Assembly: GCF_016481275.1 (NCBI RefSeq)
Contig: NZ_JAEMNW010000002.1
Location: 868,001-932,000 of the forward strand
Length of the DNA stretch: 64,000 bases
Direction of reading: 5' to 3'
Origin: Antrihabitans auranticaus
Lineage (GTDB): Bacteria; Actinomycetota; Actinomycetes; Mycobacteriales; Mycobacteriaceae
Both the position numbers and the translations under genes were made by a program. The notes under the pieces are model-generated. The model worked only from the letters and a program-made list of their open reading frames with translations, was not told where the DNA came from and made no database searches. Every line of letters begins with the position of its first letter. The first letter of the stretch is position 1. Below, piece after piece: positions 9,678-20,678 of the stretch.

Positions 9678-10838
9678 ATGGTTGCGTTGATTGTGCTGGG
9701 CGTAATCGTCGCGTTCGTCGCTGTCGTGGTGTTCAAGTCGATCGCGCTGGTACCGCAGGCCGAAGCCGCCGTCATCGAACGACTCGGCCGCTATGCGCGG
9801 ACAGCGTCGGGACAGCTGACGTTCCTCGTGCCGTTCGTCGATCGAATTCGCGCGAAAGTCGATCTGCGCGAACGCGTCGTCTCCTTCCCACCGCAGCCCG
9901 TGATCACCCAGGACAACCTGACCCTGCACATCGACACGGTCGTCTACTTTCAGGTGACCAACCCGCAGGCGGCGGTCTACGAGATCAGCAATTACATCGC
10001 CGCGGTCGAGCAGTTGACGGTGACGACGCTGCGCAACGTGGTCGGTGGCATGACTCTCGAGGAGACGCTGACCTCACGCGATTCGATCAACAAGCAACTA
10101 CGCGGTGTGCTCGACGAAGCGACCGGTCGCTGGGGCCTTCGGGTCGCGCGGGTCGAATTGAAGAGTATCGATCCGCCGCCGTCGATCCAGGAATCGATGG
10201 AGAAGCAGATGAAGGCCGATCGCGAGAAGCGCGCGATGATCCTGAATTCCGAAGGTATTCGCGAGTCCTCGATCAAGACTGCCGAAGGTCAGAAGCAGAG
10301 CCAGATCTTGTCCGCGGAAGGCGCGAAGCAGGCGTCGATCCTCGCAGCCGAAGGTGAGCGGCAGTCGCGGATCCTGCGTGCGCAGGGCGAGCGGGCCGCG
10401 AAGTACCTGCAGGCGCAGGGCCAAGCGAAGGCAATCGAAAAGGTCTTCGCCGCAATCAAAGCCGGCAAGCCGACCCCGGAACTGCTCGCGTACCAGTATC
10501 TACAGACCCTGCCGCAGATGGCGCAGGGCGACGCAAACAAGGTGTGGTTGGTGCCGAGCGATTTCGGCGATGCGCTCAAGGGCTTCGCGCGGACGCTCGG
10601 TGCGCCCGGTGACGACGGCGTCTTCCGGTACGAACCATCTGCGACGACCGACGAGAATCTGCCGCGACCCGAAGACGATTCCGACGAGGTCGCCGGCTGG
10701 TTCGACACGAGGACGGACCCCGACATCGCTCAAGCTGTCCGCGATGCCGAGGCCATCGCACGGCAACCGGTGGACGGACTGCCGCCCGCGCACAAGCCCC
10801 AGGTCGCGTGGACGCCGCCGGGGGAGTTGCAGGAATAG
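9678..10838 (+). CDS. SPFH/stomatin-family membrane protein (Rv1488-like)
   Basis: A 386-residue stomatin/prohibitin (band 7) protein, probably membrane-anchored and forming oligomeric microdomain scaffolds. An N-terminal hydrophobic segment at 3-24 precedes the SPFH domain (about 25-190, including VIERLGRYART and VDLRERVVSFPPQPV). A long Glu/Gln/Lys/Ala helical region with repeated AEG and GE-x-Q units follows (about 185-260), typical of stomatins. The ATG directly follows the NfeD stop codon with no gap, so the two are translated together. The C-terminal tail after about 300 is acidic and Pro-rich. Confidence 0.93.
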   Translation: MVALIVLGVIVAFVAVVVFKSIALVPQAEAAVIERLGRYARTASGQLTFLVPFVDRIRAKVDLRERVVSFPPQPVITQDNLTLHIDTVVYFQVTNPQAAVYEISNYIAAVEQLTVTTLRNVVGGMTLEETLTSRDSINKQLRGVLDEATGRWGLRVARVELKSIDPPPSIQESMEKQMKADREKRAMILNSEGIRESSIKTAEGQKQSQILSAEGAKQASILAAEGERQSRILRAQGERAAKYLQAQGQAKAIEKVFAAIKAGKPTPELLAYQYLQTLPQMAQGDANKVWLVPSDFGDALKGFARTLGAPGDDGVFRYEPSATTDENLPRPEDDSDEVAGWFDTRTDPDIAQAVRDAEAIARQPVDGLPPAHKPQVAWTPPGELQE

Positions 10839-10844
10839 GTCGGG

Positions 10845-11372
10845 TCAGCTCAGCATCCCGCGTCCGACGGCGCCGGCCGCCACCGCCCAGAGCACGCTGG
10901 TGAAGGTGCCGATGATGAATTGCTCGGACGCCGTCGGCTCGCGTAATTCCGGGTAGCGGGCCAGGCCTTTGACGGCCATGACGATCGCGATGCCCTCGGG
11001 GCCCTTCGCGGCGATGATCGACGCGGCGACCGCGGCACGTTCGAGCACGCCTATGAGCAGCCCGCCCCGCAGCGGTCCGCTGGCGACGGGAGTGCCGGTG
11101 GGTGGAGTCGATCCCGCCGGTTGGCGGCGAGCGAGCCGGAAGGCTGCCGGCGCCATCGAGGCGCCGCCGAACGCGGCCGCTGTCACGGCGACGACCGCCG
11201 TGGCGGCAATTCCGAAACCAGTTATCGGATCGCCGTATGCGGCGCACATCGCGGCTGCCGACAGCGAGACCGCGGCGGTGATCGGCGCGATCCAGAGTGG
11301 AATTCGCCGCGAGCCGAGCGCGGCCGACGAGAGTGCCGCGATCCCGAGAAACACGAGTGCGAGGACGTTCAT
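10845..11372 (-). CDS. DUF3307-like integral membrane protein paired with SatD-like regulator
   Basis: A 175-residue membrane protein with about five hydrophobic segments (residues about 2-20, 25-45, 49-70, 105-125, 150-172). The C-terminal part contains LLIGVLERAAVAASI, then AVKGLARYPEL, then SEQFIIGTFTSVLWA. This resembles the conserved end of DUF3307 proteins, which often neighbour SatD-type proteins. The ATG at 11372 overlaps the upstream stop by 4 bp (ATGA), so the two are coupled. Function is unknown. The in-frame extension upstream of this ATG is not believed because it would run through the neighbour. Confidence 0.75.
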   Translation of the reverse strand: MNVLALVFLGIAALSSAALGSRRIPLWIAPITAAVSLSAAAMCAAYGDPITGFGIAATAVVAVTAAAFGGASMAPAAFRLARRQPAGSTPPTGTPVASGPLRGGLLIGVLERAAVAASIIAAKGPEGIAIVMAVKGLARYPELREPTASEQFIIGTFTSVLWAVAAGAVGRGMLS

Positions 11373-11953
11373 AGGTTGTCTGCCTTCGTCAGAAGTCGTT
11401 CGGCGAGAGACCGCGCCGGCTCCTCCGCATGCCATCCCGCCGCGGAGAGCCGTTGGGACACGGCTTGTTTGCTGATGCCAAGCCTATCGGCAGCCTCCGA
11501 CTGAGTCCGTCCGGCGCGCATCTGCTCGACTGCCTGGTGCCCGTTTGCCGAGCGGCGACCGATCAGCATTGCGAGAAGCGTCAATACGGCTTCGGCGTCG
11601 GCGGCCGCAGTCGGATCGGGCCCTTCGACTGCGATGCTCGCGGGGGTGTTCTTTGCCCGCGTGACGGCGGCGCGAGCCGCTTCGAAGGCCGGTCCCCGCC
11701 CTGCGCGCGTTGTGGTCGGTAGTGGCTCGTCGACGCTTCCGGTCCCGATCCCGATGCTCCAGTGCCCGTCTCGGACGAGAGCGAGGGCAATATCGACGAC
11801 GACGTCGGCGGTGTCGGCGACACCCTGAATCTCGTCGCCGGCAGTGCGCTCGAAGGGCCGGACGAGGCGATAGCGTGCAAGGGCGCGGAGTTGGTCGTCC
11901 ACGCGGTCGACGTCACGCCGGCTGCCTCGTTGGTCCACGGTCAGTACGAACAT
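11369..11953 (-). CDS. SatD-like protein with C-terminal helix-turn-helix, putative autoregulator
   Basis: A 194-residue protein. The N-terminal two-thirds has MFVLTVDQRGSR, RPFERTAGDEIQGV and TRAGRGPAFEAARAAV, resembling the SatD family. The C-terminal end is a clear helix-turn-helix (about 150-180: TQSEAADRLGISKQAVSQRL). The family is poorly characterised. It is the first gene of a two-gene operon with the DUF3307-like membrane protein. A promoter -35 TTGATA (11983-11988) and -10 TAACCT (11960-11965), read on the reverse strand with 17-bp spacing, would start transcription at or next to the ATG, implying a leaderless mRNA. Three inverted repeats overlie this promoter. Autorepression is inferred. 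Confidence 0.75.
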   Translation of the reverse strand: MFVLTVDQRGSRRDVDRVDDQLRALARYRLVRPFERTAGDEIQGVADTADVVVDIALALVRDGHWSIGIGTGSVDEPLPTTTRAGRGPAFEAARAAVTRAKNTPASIAVEGPDPTAAADAEAVLTLLAMLIGRRSANGHQAVEQMRAGRTQSEAADRLGISKQAVSQRLSAAGWHAEEPARSLAERLLTKADNL

Positions 11954-11956
11954 TTG

Positions 11957-12030
11957 TCAAGGTTATCGACTTGATCTGTATGTATCAAGCCCTCAGGCTT
12001 GACTTACCGAAAACAAGTTTTTCGACTTGA
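11957..12030. promoter_or_regulatory. Three phased inverted repeats, putative operator array
   Basis: Three copies of an 18-bp inverted repeat, (T/A)CAAG-N8-CTTGA, start at 11957, 11985 and 12013, exactly 28 bp apart. The first covers the predicted reverse-strand -10 of the SatD-like gene, the second overlaps the -35, and the third lies upstream. Spacers differ, so the symmetry is not a simple tandem duplication. The best candidate binder is the adjacent helix-turn-helix protein. Confidence 0.7.
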
Positions 12031-12175
12031 CTACTGGCAGTGTGCAACGAATCACACTCGACCGTTCGGCGGCCGTGGTCGGCCACCGTCCAGCGCACCG
12101 GATTTCCGCACGACGCCCCACATGGGAGTATGCCGCGCACGTGTCCACCATCCGGAACTTGCCAGCTCAGATCGG

Positions 12176-12195
12176 TAAAATCTACTCGCGAGTAG
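12176..12195 (+). promoter_or_regulatory. mutAB promoter -10 and overlapping perfect palindrome
   Basis: A -10-like hexamer TAAAAT (12176-12181) is directly followed by the perfect 14-bp palindrome CTACTCGCGAGTAG (12182-12195), which would sit on the transcription start. No good -35 is visible at 16-18 bp; a TTGCCA at 12159-12164 is too close. The placement suits a repressor operator controlling the mutase operon, about 100 bp upstream of the mutA start. Confidence 0.5.
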
Positions 12196-12292
12196 CCACT
12201 GGCCTGGAAAAGTGGCTGCGGAGCGACGGTTAACATCATTCCAACTGACCGTGCTCGGCGGCGTCGCTGGAGCAGACAAGGGGACATCACAA

Positions 12293-14175
12293 GTGTCGAC
12301 AGTGCGAGAGCCCGAGACCAAGGCAACTGCAGATCCGCCGTCCGATTTTGCCGCCTGGCAACGTGGAGTGGCCGCCGTGCTGGCGAAGGCACGCAGGGTA
12401 GATATCAGTGAGCTACCGGAGAACCCCGAAACGCTGCTCGATGTCGTGACCTATGACGGCGTGACCGTTTCTCCCCTCTATACGGCCCGCAACGAACAGG
12501 CAGAGACCCCGCTGCCGGGCGAGTTCCCGTTCGTGCGCGGTCGCGACCGCACCCGTGACGTAAACCGGGGCTGGCAGGTCAGCGCACGTTTCGACAACCA
12601 TTCGGACCCAGCCGCACTGAATCGCGCCATTCTCTCCGCATTGGAGAACGGTGTCAGTGCTGTCTGGCTCGCGGGTGTTGCGGCAGACGACCTCGACAGC
12701 GCGCTTTCAGGCGTGCTGCTCGACCTCGTGCCACTCACGCTCGATGCCGGCCAGGATGTCGCGACCGTCGCCGCTCGGCTCTTTCGCCTGCTCGACGAGC
12801 GGGCCGACGCCGGAGACGGAGTTGCCGATCGCACGGACATCGCCGTCGGTCTCGGCGCCGCACCGCTGACAAGCGCGTTCGCGGGCACGCCCGACACCGA
12901 TGTGGCGAGCGCGGTCACACTGGCAGTCGAAGCCATCGGCCGACCCGAGACGGTCCGGGCGTTCACCGTCGACGGAACCGTCTTTCACAACGCGGGCGCA
13001 AGTGACGCACAAGAACTCGGTGCGGCGATCGCCGCCGGTCTCGAATATCTCCGGGCACTGACCACAGAAGCGGGTATTCCCGTCGCCGATGCACTCGGCC
13101 AGCTCGAGTTCCGCTACGCGGCGACCGACGACCAGTTCCAGACCATCGCGAAATTCCGTGCGGCCCGCCAGGTTTGGGCACGTATCGCGCAAGTGTGTGG
13201 TGCCCCGAAGTCCGGTGGCGCACCGCAGCATGCCGTCACGTCCGCGGCGATGATGACACAGCGCGATCCCTGGGTGAACATGCTGCGCACGACCCTCGCG
13301 GCCTTCGGCGCGGGTGTCGGTGGTGCGGACGCGGTGACGGTCCTGCCGTTCGACGTCGCTGTTCCGGCGGGCGCACTCGACGTCACAGAGACGTTCGCCG
13401 CGCGCGTTGCCCGCAACACCCAACTGTTGCTGCTCGAAGAGTCGCACCTCGGTCGCGTGCTCGATCCGGGCGCAGGCTCCTGGTACATCGACACGCTGAC
13501 GTCGGATATCGCAGGCAAGGCGTGGTCCTTCTTCCAGGAGATCGAAGCGGCGGGTGGCTATCGCGCCGCACTGGACGCTGGAACGATCGCGGACCGCATC
13601 GCCGCGACCCGAGCCGATCGTGAGTCCGACATCGCGCACCGCCAGACAGCGCTCACGGGTATCAACGAATTTCCGAACCTCGCTGAGAACCCACTGCCGC
13701 CCGAGGCCGGCGCGACACTCCCCGGAGTTGCGCGGTACAGCGCGGCCTTCGAGACTTTGCGGGACAGGTCGGACAAGTACCTGGCGGACAACGGTTCTCG
13801 GCCCAAGGTGCTGATCGTCGCGCTGGGACCGGTCGCCGAGCACAATGCCAGGACCACTTTTGCGGCCAACCTGCTCGCTGCCGGTGGAATCGAGACGGAA
13901 AACTCCGGCATGCTCGATCTGGCGAAGATCAGGCACGTCGTCGCGGATGCGGGCACGCCCGTCGCGATTCTGTGCGGGTCCGACAAGCGCTATGTCGACG
14001 ATGGCGTTCCAGCAGTCGACGCACTCCGTGCCGCGGGTATCACGACGGTCTTGCTCGCCGGTCCGGAAAAGCCCTTCGCGCACGCCGAGGGTGCCGACCG
14101 GCCGGACGTCTTTCTCACAGCCCGAATCGACGCAGTCTCGGCTCTCTCCGGCCTGCTGGACACCTTGGGAGCGGC

Positions 14176-14179
<4 letters not shown>
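12293..14179 (+). CDS. mutA: Methylmalonyl-CoA mutase small subunit
   Basis: Beta subunit of adenosylcobalamin-dependent methylmalonyl-CoA mutase, which interconverts (R)-methylmalonyl-CoA and succinyl-CoA in propionate and odd-chain/methyl-branched lipid metabolism. At 628 residues it matches the family. It has the mutase barrel (for example [14 protein letters not shown] and [17 protein letters not shown]) and a C-terminal Rossmann-like domain lacking the cobalamin DxHxxG motif, as expected for the non-catalytic subunit. GTG at 12293 is chosen because AAGGGGA lies about 9 bases upstream; residues encoded before it are not conserved. The stop overlaps the mutB start by 4 bp. Rv1492 counterpart. 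Confidence 0.95.
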
Positions 14180-16426
<2,247 letters not shown>

Positions 16427-16434
<8 letters not shown>

Positions 16435-17413
16435 ACCCGCAATCGATGTCGAGCAGCTTGCGCAGTCGGTTCGCAACAACGAGCGGGCTGCACTTGCCCG
16501 TGCGATCACACTCGTCGAATCGACTCGCGCCGATCATCGCGAACTGGCGCAGCAACTGTTGCTGAAGGTCCTCCCCGATTCCGGGGGATCGCACCGGGTG
16601 GGCATCACAGGTGTTCCGGGAGTCGGCAAGTCGACGTTCATCGACTCGCTCGGAATGCGCTTGATCGGGCAGGGGCACCGGGTCGCGGTCCTCGCTGTCG
16701 ACCCGTCATCGACCCGTACCGGCGGCTCGATACTCGGCGACAAGACGCGAATGAACAGGCTCGCCGTCGAGCGCGATGCTTATATTCGTCCGTCCCCCAC
16801 CTCGGGAACCCTTGGGGGAGTGGCGAAAGCGACACGGGAAACGATCGTGCTGCTCGAGGCCGCCGGATACGACGTGATCCTCGTCGAGACCGTAGGTGTC
16901 GGTCAGTCGGAAGTGACCGTCGCCAATATGGTCGACTGCTTCTGTTTCCTGACGCTCGCCCGCACGGGAGATCAGTTGCAGGGCATCAAGAAAGGCGTTC
17001 TCGAGCTCGCAGACGTCGTCGCCGTCAACAAGGCAGACGGTAAGCATCTGACCGAGGCGAAAAGTGCGGCAAGGGAATTGCAGGGTGCGCTGCGCCTGAT
17101 CTATCCGCACGACGCCATCTGGAAGCCGACGGTACTCACGATGAGCGGACTCGAGGAATCAGGTCTCGCGGAGTTCTGGGAGACCGTCCTGACCCACCAG
17201 AAAGTGCTTTCCGCTGCAGGCGAATTCGAGGAGAAGCGGCGCCGGCAACTTGTCGACTGGACGTGGTCTATGGTCAACGATCAACTGCTGCGCCGGCTTT
17301 CGGACAACCCGAAGGTGAAGGCGATCCGCAAGTCTGTCGAGGATCAGGTGCGCGACGGATCGCTGACCGCCGCACTGGCTGCGGAGCGGATTCTCGAGTC
17401 CTTCGACGGGTAG
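16427..17413 (+). CDS. meaB: MeaB/ArgK G3E GTPase, mutase chaperone
   Basis: P-loop GTPase of the G3E family that protects and reloads methylmalonyl-CoA mutase with cobalamin (mycobacterial Rv1496, older name ArgK). Length 328. The P loop GVPGVGKS is at 62-69. Other motifs are [29 protein letters not shown] and the base-recognition VNKADG. The GTG start lies inside the end of mutB (8-bp overlap), making mutA-mutB-meaB one operon. The mazEF-like genes that sit between mutB and this gene in M. tuberculosis are absent. A perfect palindrome follows the stop. Confidence 0.95.
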
Positions 17414-17414
17414 A

Positions 17415-17462
17415 CCCTGTGCGCGGTCGGCGAGTCCATGGACTCGCCGACCGCGCACAGGG
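17415..17462. terminator. 48-bp perfect palindrome, bidirectional terminator
   Basis: A perfect palindrome with 24-base arms meeting at CCATGG, beginning 2 bases after the meaB stop and ending 14 bases before the stop of the convergent esterase. Arms start CCCTGTGCGCGGT and are followed by no long T run in either direction. The position between converging genes fits a bidirectional terminator. A partly matching copy occurs at 37058-37099. Confidence 0.75.
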
Positions 17463-17476
17463 GCGAAGCCCAGTCC

Positions 17477-18490
17477 TTACGCGGTTCGCGCCGCTGAATT
17501 GGCTGCGAGTGTACGGTCGACGAACCCGACGACCTCCGACAACGCATGTGCCGCTTCGGGAACGATGCTCGCCGCGGCCTGGAAGACGTGCACCTGGCCG
17601 TGCCACACCTGCAGTTCGCACGAGACTCCCGCGCGGCCGAGTTCGCCGGCGAACCGCTCTGCATCGGCATACAGAATTTCGTTGCTGCTCACCTGGATCA
17701 GGGACGGCGGCAATCCGGCGCAGTTCGCACCGACGAGGGAACGCGGCACAACCGGTTGCGCGGCGACGAAGCCCATGAACTTGCGTGCGAAGTACTTCGA
17801 GAAAAGTGCGTCGCTCGCGGCTGCACCCAGCTTGGTCCCGAGTTCGAACTCGGTCGGCGGTGAAATCGAGACGATAGCACCCGGCATCGGCAAGCCCTGC
17901 TCGCCGGCAACGATCGCCGTCATGAAGACCAGGTATGCACCCGCGGAGTCACCGGCAAACACGATCTGCTCCGCGGGAACGCCCTCGGCGAGCGCGTGGC
18001 GGTAGGCATCCAGGCAGTCGGCGACACCGTCGTCGATGCTGAATTTCGGCAACATCCGGTAGTCGACGCCGATGACTTCGGTCGACAGATCGCGCGCCAG
18101 GCGCGAGATGAGCTGGGAGTGCAGGTGGCGACCACCGACGATGAACGCGCCGCCGTGCATGTAGATCATGTACCGGTCACCGCGGACGTTCGCGGGGGTA
18201 GTGATCTCGGCGCGGCAGTTCGGCAGCGTGATCTGGCGCCGTTTGGTGCCCGGCACAGAGCGCAGAGCGCGGCCGACGTGGTCGACGACCTTGTAGGGCC
18301 AGGGCAGACTCGGCGCAAGCGCCCATATGTTGATCGCGGGTTTCACCGTGGCACGCAGGCCGATATCCAATGCGCGCGCTTGCAGACTTGTACCCGCGAA
18401 TTCGTTCCGGACGAGGCTGTTCTGTGCGAGGCCATGCCCGCGGAGGGCCTGCCTGACCTGGCTGGGACGCTTGCTTCGACTGGCAACCAC
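17477..18490 (-). CDS. HSL-family alpha/beta hydrolase (LipH-type esterase)
   Basis: Predicted carboxylesterase of the hormone-sensitive-lipase family, 337 residues, probably cytoplasmic. The oxyanion-hole HGG motif is in YMHGGAFIVGG, the nucleophile Ser182 is in GDSAG, and candidate Asp and His lie in the C-terminal part (SNEILYADAE; WHGQVHVF). The GTG at 18490 is chosen because AGGAGG lies 11 bases upstream on the reverse strand; an open frame extends upstream but has a non-family sequence. It is divergent from a PucR-type regulator, which may control it. Substrates are unknown; short-chain esters are typical. Confidence 0.88.
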   Translation of the reverse strand: MVASRSKRPSQVRQALRGHGLAQNSLVRNEFAGTSLQARALDIGLRATVKPAINIWALAPSLPWPYKVVDHVGRALRSVPGTKRRQITLPNCRAEITTPANVRGDRYMIYMHGGAFIVGGRHLHSQLISRLARDLSTEVIGVDYRMLPKFSIDDGVADCLDAYRHALAEGVPAEQIVFAGDSAGAYLVFMTAIVAGEQGLPMPGAIVSISPPTEFELGTKLGAAASDALFSKYFARKFMGFVAAQPVVPRSLVGANCAGLPPSLIQVSSNEILYADAERFAGELGRAGVSCELQVWHGQVHVFQAAASIVPEAAHALSEVVGFVDRTLAANSAARTA

Positions 18491-18651
18491 GTTGTTGTAG
18501 CCCTCCTGAGTGTCGGCCGTGCGGAACCCGCAGGTGCGCAGACGCCATCGTCTGCACCGGCCTATTGTCAGAAACAAGTATTGCTCCCGAATCCATCCGT
18601 GTCTGTAGGCGGATTGCACGAATGTTGCGCAGTCGTTTGTTACTCGTGACA

Positions 18652-19881
18652 ATGCGAACCATGGCTTATGACCTACCGCCCTTGGCGCCCGACGCACCGA
18701 TATTCATCAGGGTCCTCCCGCGGCTCCGCGAACTCGCCGAGGAAGCGTTTGCAGCGGCGCTGGCAGCTGTGCCCGAAGCCGTCCGGCTGTCCAATCACGA
18801 GTCGGCCCAGGAAATGGTTCCGCTCACCCTCGAAGGAGCGGGACTGTTCCTCCGCGGCCTCTATGAACAGAAGCCGGTGACCAGGGCGGAACTGGGCAAT
18901 GCCGAGGTGCACATCGCGCGCCTCGCTGAAGACGGCATCCCGCTCACAGCCGTGATCGGTGCCTTTTTCGGGGGAATTCAGACCTTTTGGACGGCGATCA
19001 GCGAATCGGCAGCACCCGAAGATTCGGCCGACCTCGCGGCATTCGGCTCGCACATGCTCGCGTATGTACAACTGATCAGCTTGGTAACGGCGGAGACATA
19101 CGGCTCGGTTCAGCAATCGATGTTCGGTGCCGAGCGTGAGGCACGCCGGTCGTTGTGCTCCGCGCTGCTGCGCGGCGAATCGGCAACAGAACTCGCAGCA
19201 CATGCCGGCGTCACGTTGGCCGGAAAGTACGACGTCGTCACCATCATTGCGGGCGTGACACATCCGCCGATCGATGCCGCCGCGACGCTCGTCACGCGAC
19301 GGTGGGTGCGCTGGGCACAGGAGCTGCTGGACGACCTCGCCGGCGGGCCTGTTCTCACCACTTTCGACGGTGTCAGTGGGACAGCGTTGCTGCCCGCCGG
19401 TGCGGTGAGCGCAGCCCGCGTCGAGTCACTCGCAGATACGCTCGCGGTCCGGTTCGGTGTCGACGTCTATGTCGCCCAATGCAATTCCGTTGGGCATGCC
19501 GACATCCCAGCCGCCGTTCGGGAGAGTACCGACGTCGCCGACCTCGCACGGCGGCTCGGCCGGCGCACCGGACTGCACACGCTTTCGGACATGCTGCTCG
19601 AGTATCAGATCACTCGACCCGGACCCGCGCGCGCCCTGATCATCGAACAGTTGGCACCGGTCATCGAGCAGCCACACCTGATGGAGGCTTTGGATGCACA
19701 CATCAGGCACGGCCTGGACCGCAAGTCGGCCGCCGGCGAACTGCACGTACATCCGAACACGTTCAGCTATCGACTGCGGCGGGTGGCCGACCTGACGGGT
19801 ATCGACCCCAGCGACCCGTACGGGTCACGACTGCTCGCGGCGGCACTGACAATCCATCGTGCGCTGCCGATCGACCCCTAG
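18652..19881 (+). CDS. PucR/CdaR-type transcriptional regulator
   Basis: A 409-residue regulator. The N-terminal sensory part has no named ligand domain that I recognise. The middle resembles the GGDEF-like CdaR domain (about 180-310), and the C terminus is the PucR helix-turn-helix (about 350-400: LDRKSAAGELHVHPNTFSYRLRRVADLTG). The start is uncertain between ATG 18652 and ATG 18661, with no clear ribosome site. It is divergent from the LipH-type esterase, so it may regulate that gene. Its stop codon overlaps the stop of the convergent encapsulin gene within CTAG. Confidence 0.85.
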   Translation: MRTMAYDLPPLAPDAPIFIRVLPRLRELAEEAFAAALAAVPEAVRLSNHESAQEMVPLTLEGAGLFLRGLYEQKPVTRAELGNAEVHIARLAEDGIPLTAVIGAFFGGIQTFWTAISESAAPEDSADLAAFGSHMLAYVQLISLVTAETYGSVQQSMFGAEREARRSLCSALLRGESATELAAHAGVTLAGKYDVVTIIAGVTHPPIDAAATLVTRRWVRWAQELLDDLAGGPVLTTFDGVSGTALLPAGAVSAARVESLADTLAVRFGVDVYVAQCNSVGHADIPAAVRESTDVADLARRLGRRTGLHTLSDMLLEYQITRPGPARALIIEQLAPVIEQPHLMEALDAHIRHGLDRKSAAGELHVHPNTFSYRLRRVADLTGIDPSDPYGSRLLAAALTIHRALPIDP

Positions 19882-20678
19882 CTCGCCCCGAGCGCGACGG
19901 CGGCCTCGGCGGTATTGACCAGGAAGGTCAGGGTTTCCTGGAAGTACAGCTGCACGTCTTCGGCGGTGTGGCTCAGGTAGCCGATCGAGAGATCTTGGCC
20001 CAGTTGAAGATCGAAGTCGCCACCGCGTGTGGTGAGGACGAACGCACCGTCGATCGCCGGCGCCCAGATGATGTCGCCTTCGATTTGGCGGCCGATGTGC
20101 TCGCGGATCGGGTATCCGTGGTCGGAAGTTTCGCTGACCACCGTGTAGAGGTCGGCGCTGAGAAGCACGCAATACGGCCCGCCCACGCCGGCGAGCCGAA
20201 GTTGGCTCAACGCATGCGCAATCGCCTCGGGAACCAGCCGCGGATCGCTGGGCAACTGGACCGACTCGCACGAGGACGTCGCGCGAATGCCCGTAATCCC
20301 CGCAGCGGGATAACCTTCGAAAATCGCCCTGTCTTCGGCGAACGCGATCTTCTTCGCTGCGTCGCGCACGGGGTCGAGATCCGTATCCTGCGCGCCCCGT
20401 TCGACGTTGTCGATTTCGTCCCGGGACAGCGTGAAGGGAACCCGGAGTTCGACGAGCGGCGCGACGACGCGTTGGCGGGCTTCCACACCGGTGTCCGGTG
20501 CCGCGATTGCCGTCGTCCGGCCGAGGCCCACGGCAGAGAAGTCGGTGCCGTGCGGTCCGGAGACATCGACCACGCGGCGACCGGCGATGTGGCGCTTGAA
20601 CGTTCGCGTCGCTTCTTCCTCGATCGCGGTCCACGCCGGTGCGGTGATCGGTGCCAGATCCCGATACAAATTGTTCAT
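19878..20678 (-). CDS. Encapsulin shell protein (family 1)
   Basis: Shell protomer of a protein nanocompartment with the HK97 phage-capsid fold, 266 residues. Family features include MNNLYRDLAPIT and AWTAIEEEATRTFKRHIAGRRVVDV at the N terminus, PLVELRVPFTLSRDEIDNVERGA, an FEGYPAAGI loop, and YLSHTAEDVQLYFQETLTF at the C terminus. The start ATG overlaps the stop of the upstream DyP peroxidase gene by 4 bp. That peroxidase carries the matching cargo-loading tail. No other phage-like genes are present, which argues against a prophage capsid. Confidence 0.96.
   Translation of the reverse strand: MNNLYRDLAPITAPAWTAIEEEATRTFKRHIAGRRVVDVSGPHGTDFSAVGLGRTTAIAAPDTGVEARQRVVAPLVELRVPFTLSRDEIDNVERGAQDTDLDPVRDAAKKIAFAEDRAIFEGYPAAGITGIRATSSCESVQLPSDPRLVPEAIAHALSQLRLAGVGGPYCVLLSADLYTVVSETSDHGYPIREHIGRQIEGDIIWAPAIDGAFVLTTRGGDFDLQLGQDLSIGYLSHTAEDVQLYFQETLTFLVNTAEAAVALGAS

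Larger units (their letters stand above)
11954..12292. other. 339-bp divergent regulatory region between satD-like operon and mutAB
   Basis: No credible gene lies here. The left part holds the operator array at 11957-12030. The middle (12031-12158) shows nothing I recognise; a 68-codon frame inside it has no ribosome site and no recognisable protein. The right part holds the -10-like TAAAAT and a palindrome at 12176-12195, and the mutA ribosome site AAGGGGA about 10 bases before the GTG at 12293. Confidence 0.6.

Noticed and set aside
12027-12233. 68-codon frame between SatD-like and mutA genes
   Set aside because: No ribosome site, no family resemblance, and it lies in a regulatory region.
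11954-12292. Cobalamin riboswitch upstream of mutA
   Set aside because: No recognisable B12-box or long paired leader; the gap is better explained by operators and a promoter.
13972-14175. Open frame extending mutB upstream
   Set aside because: It lies inside mutA in another frame; the mutase N terminus starts at the ATG overlapping the mutA stop.
19878-19881. Overlapping convergent stop codons in CTAG (also at 63415-63418)
   Set aside because: Compact gene ends of this kind are common; no functional meaning is supported.
19878-20678. HK97-like protein as a prophage capsid gene
   Set aside because: No portal, terminase, tail or integrase genes are near, and the neighbour is a DyP peroxidase with an encapsulin-targeting tail.
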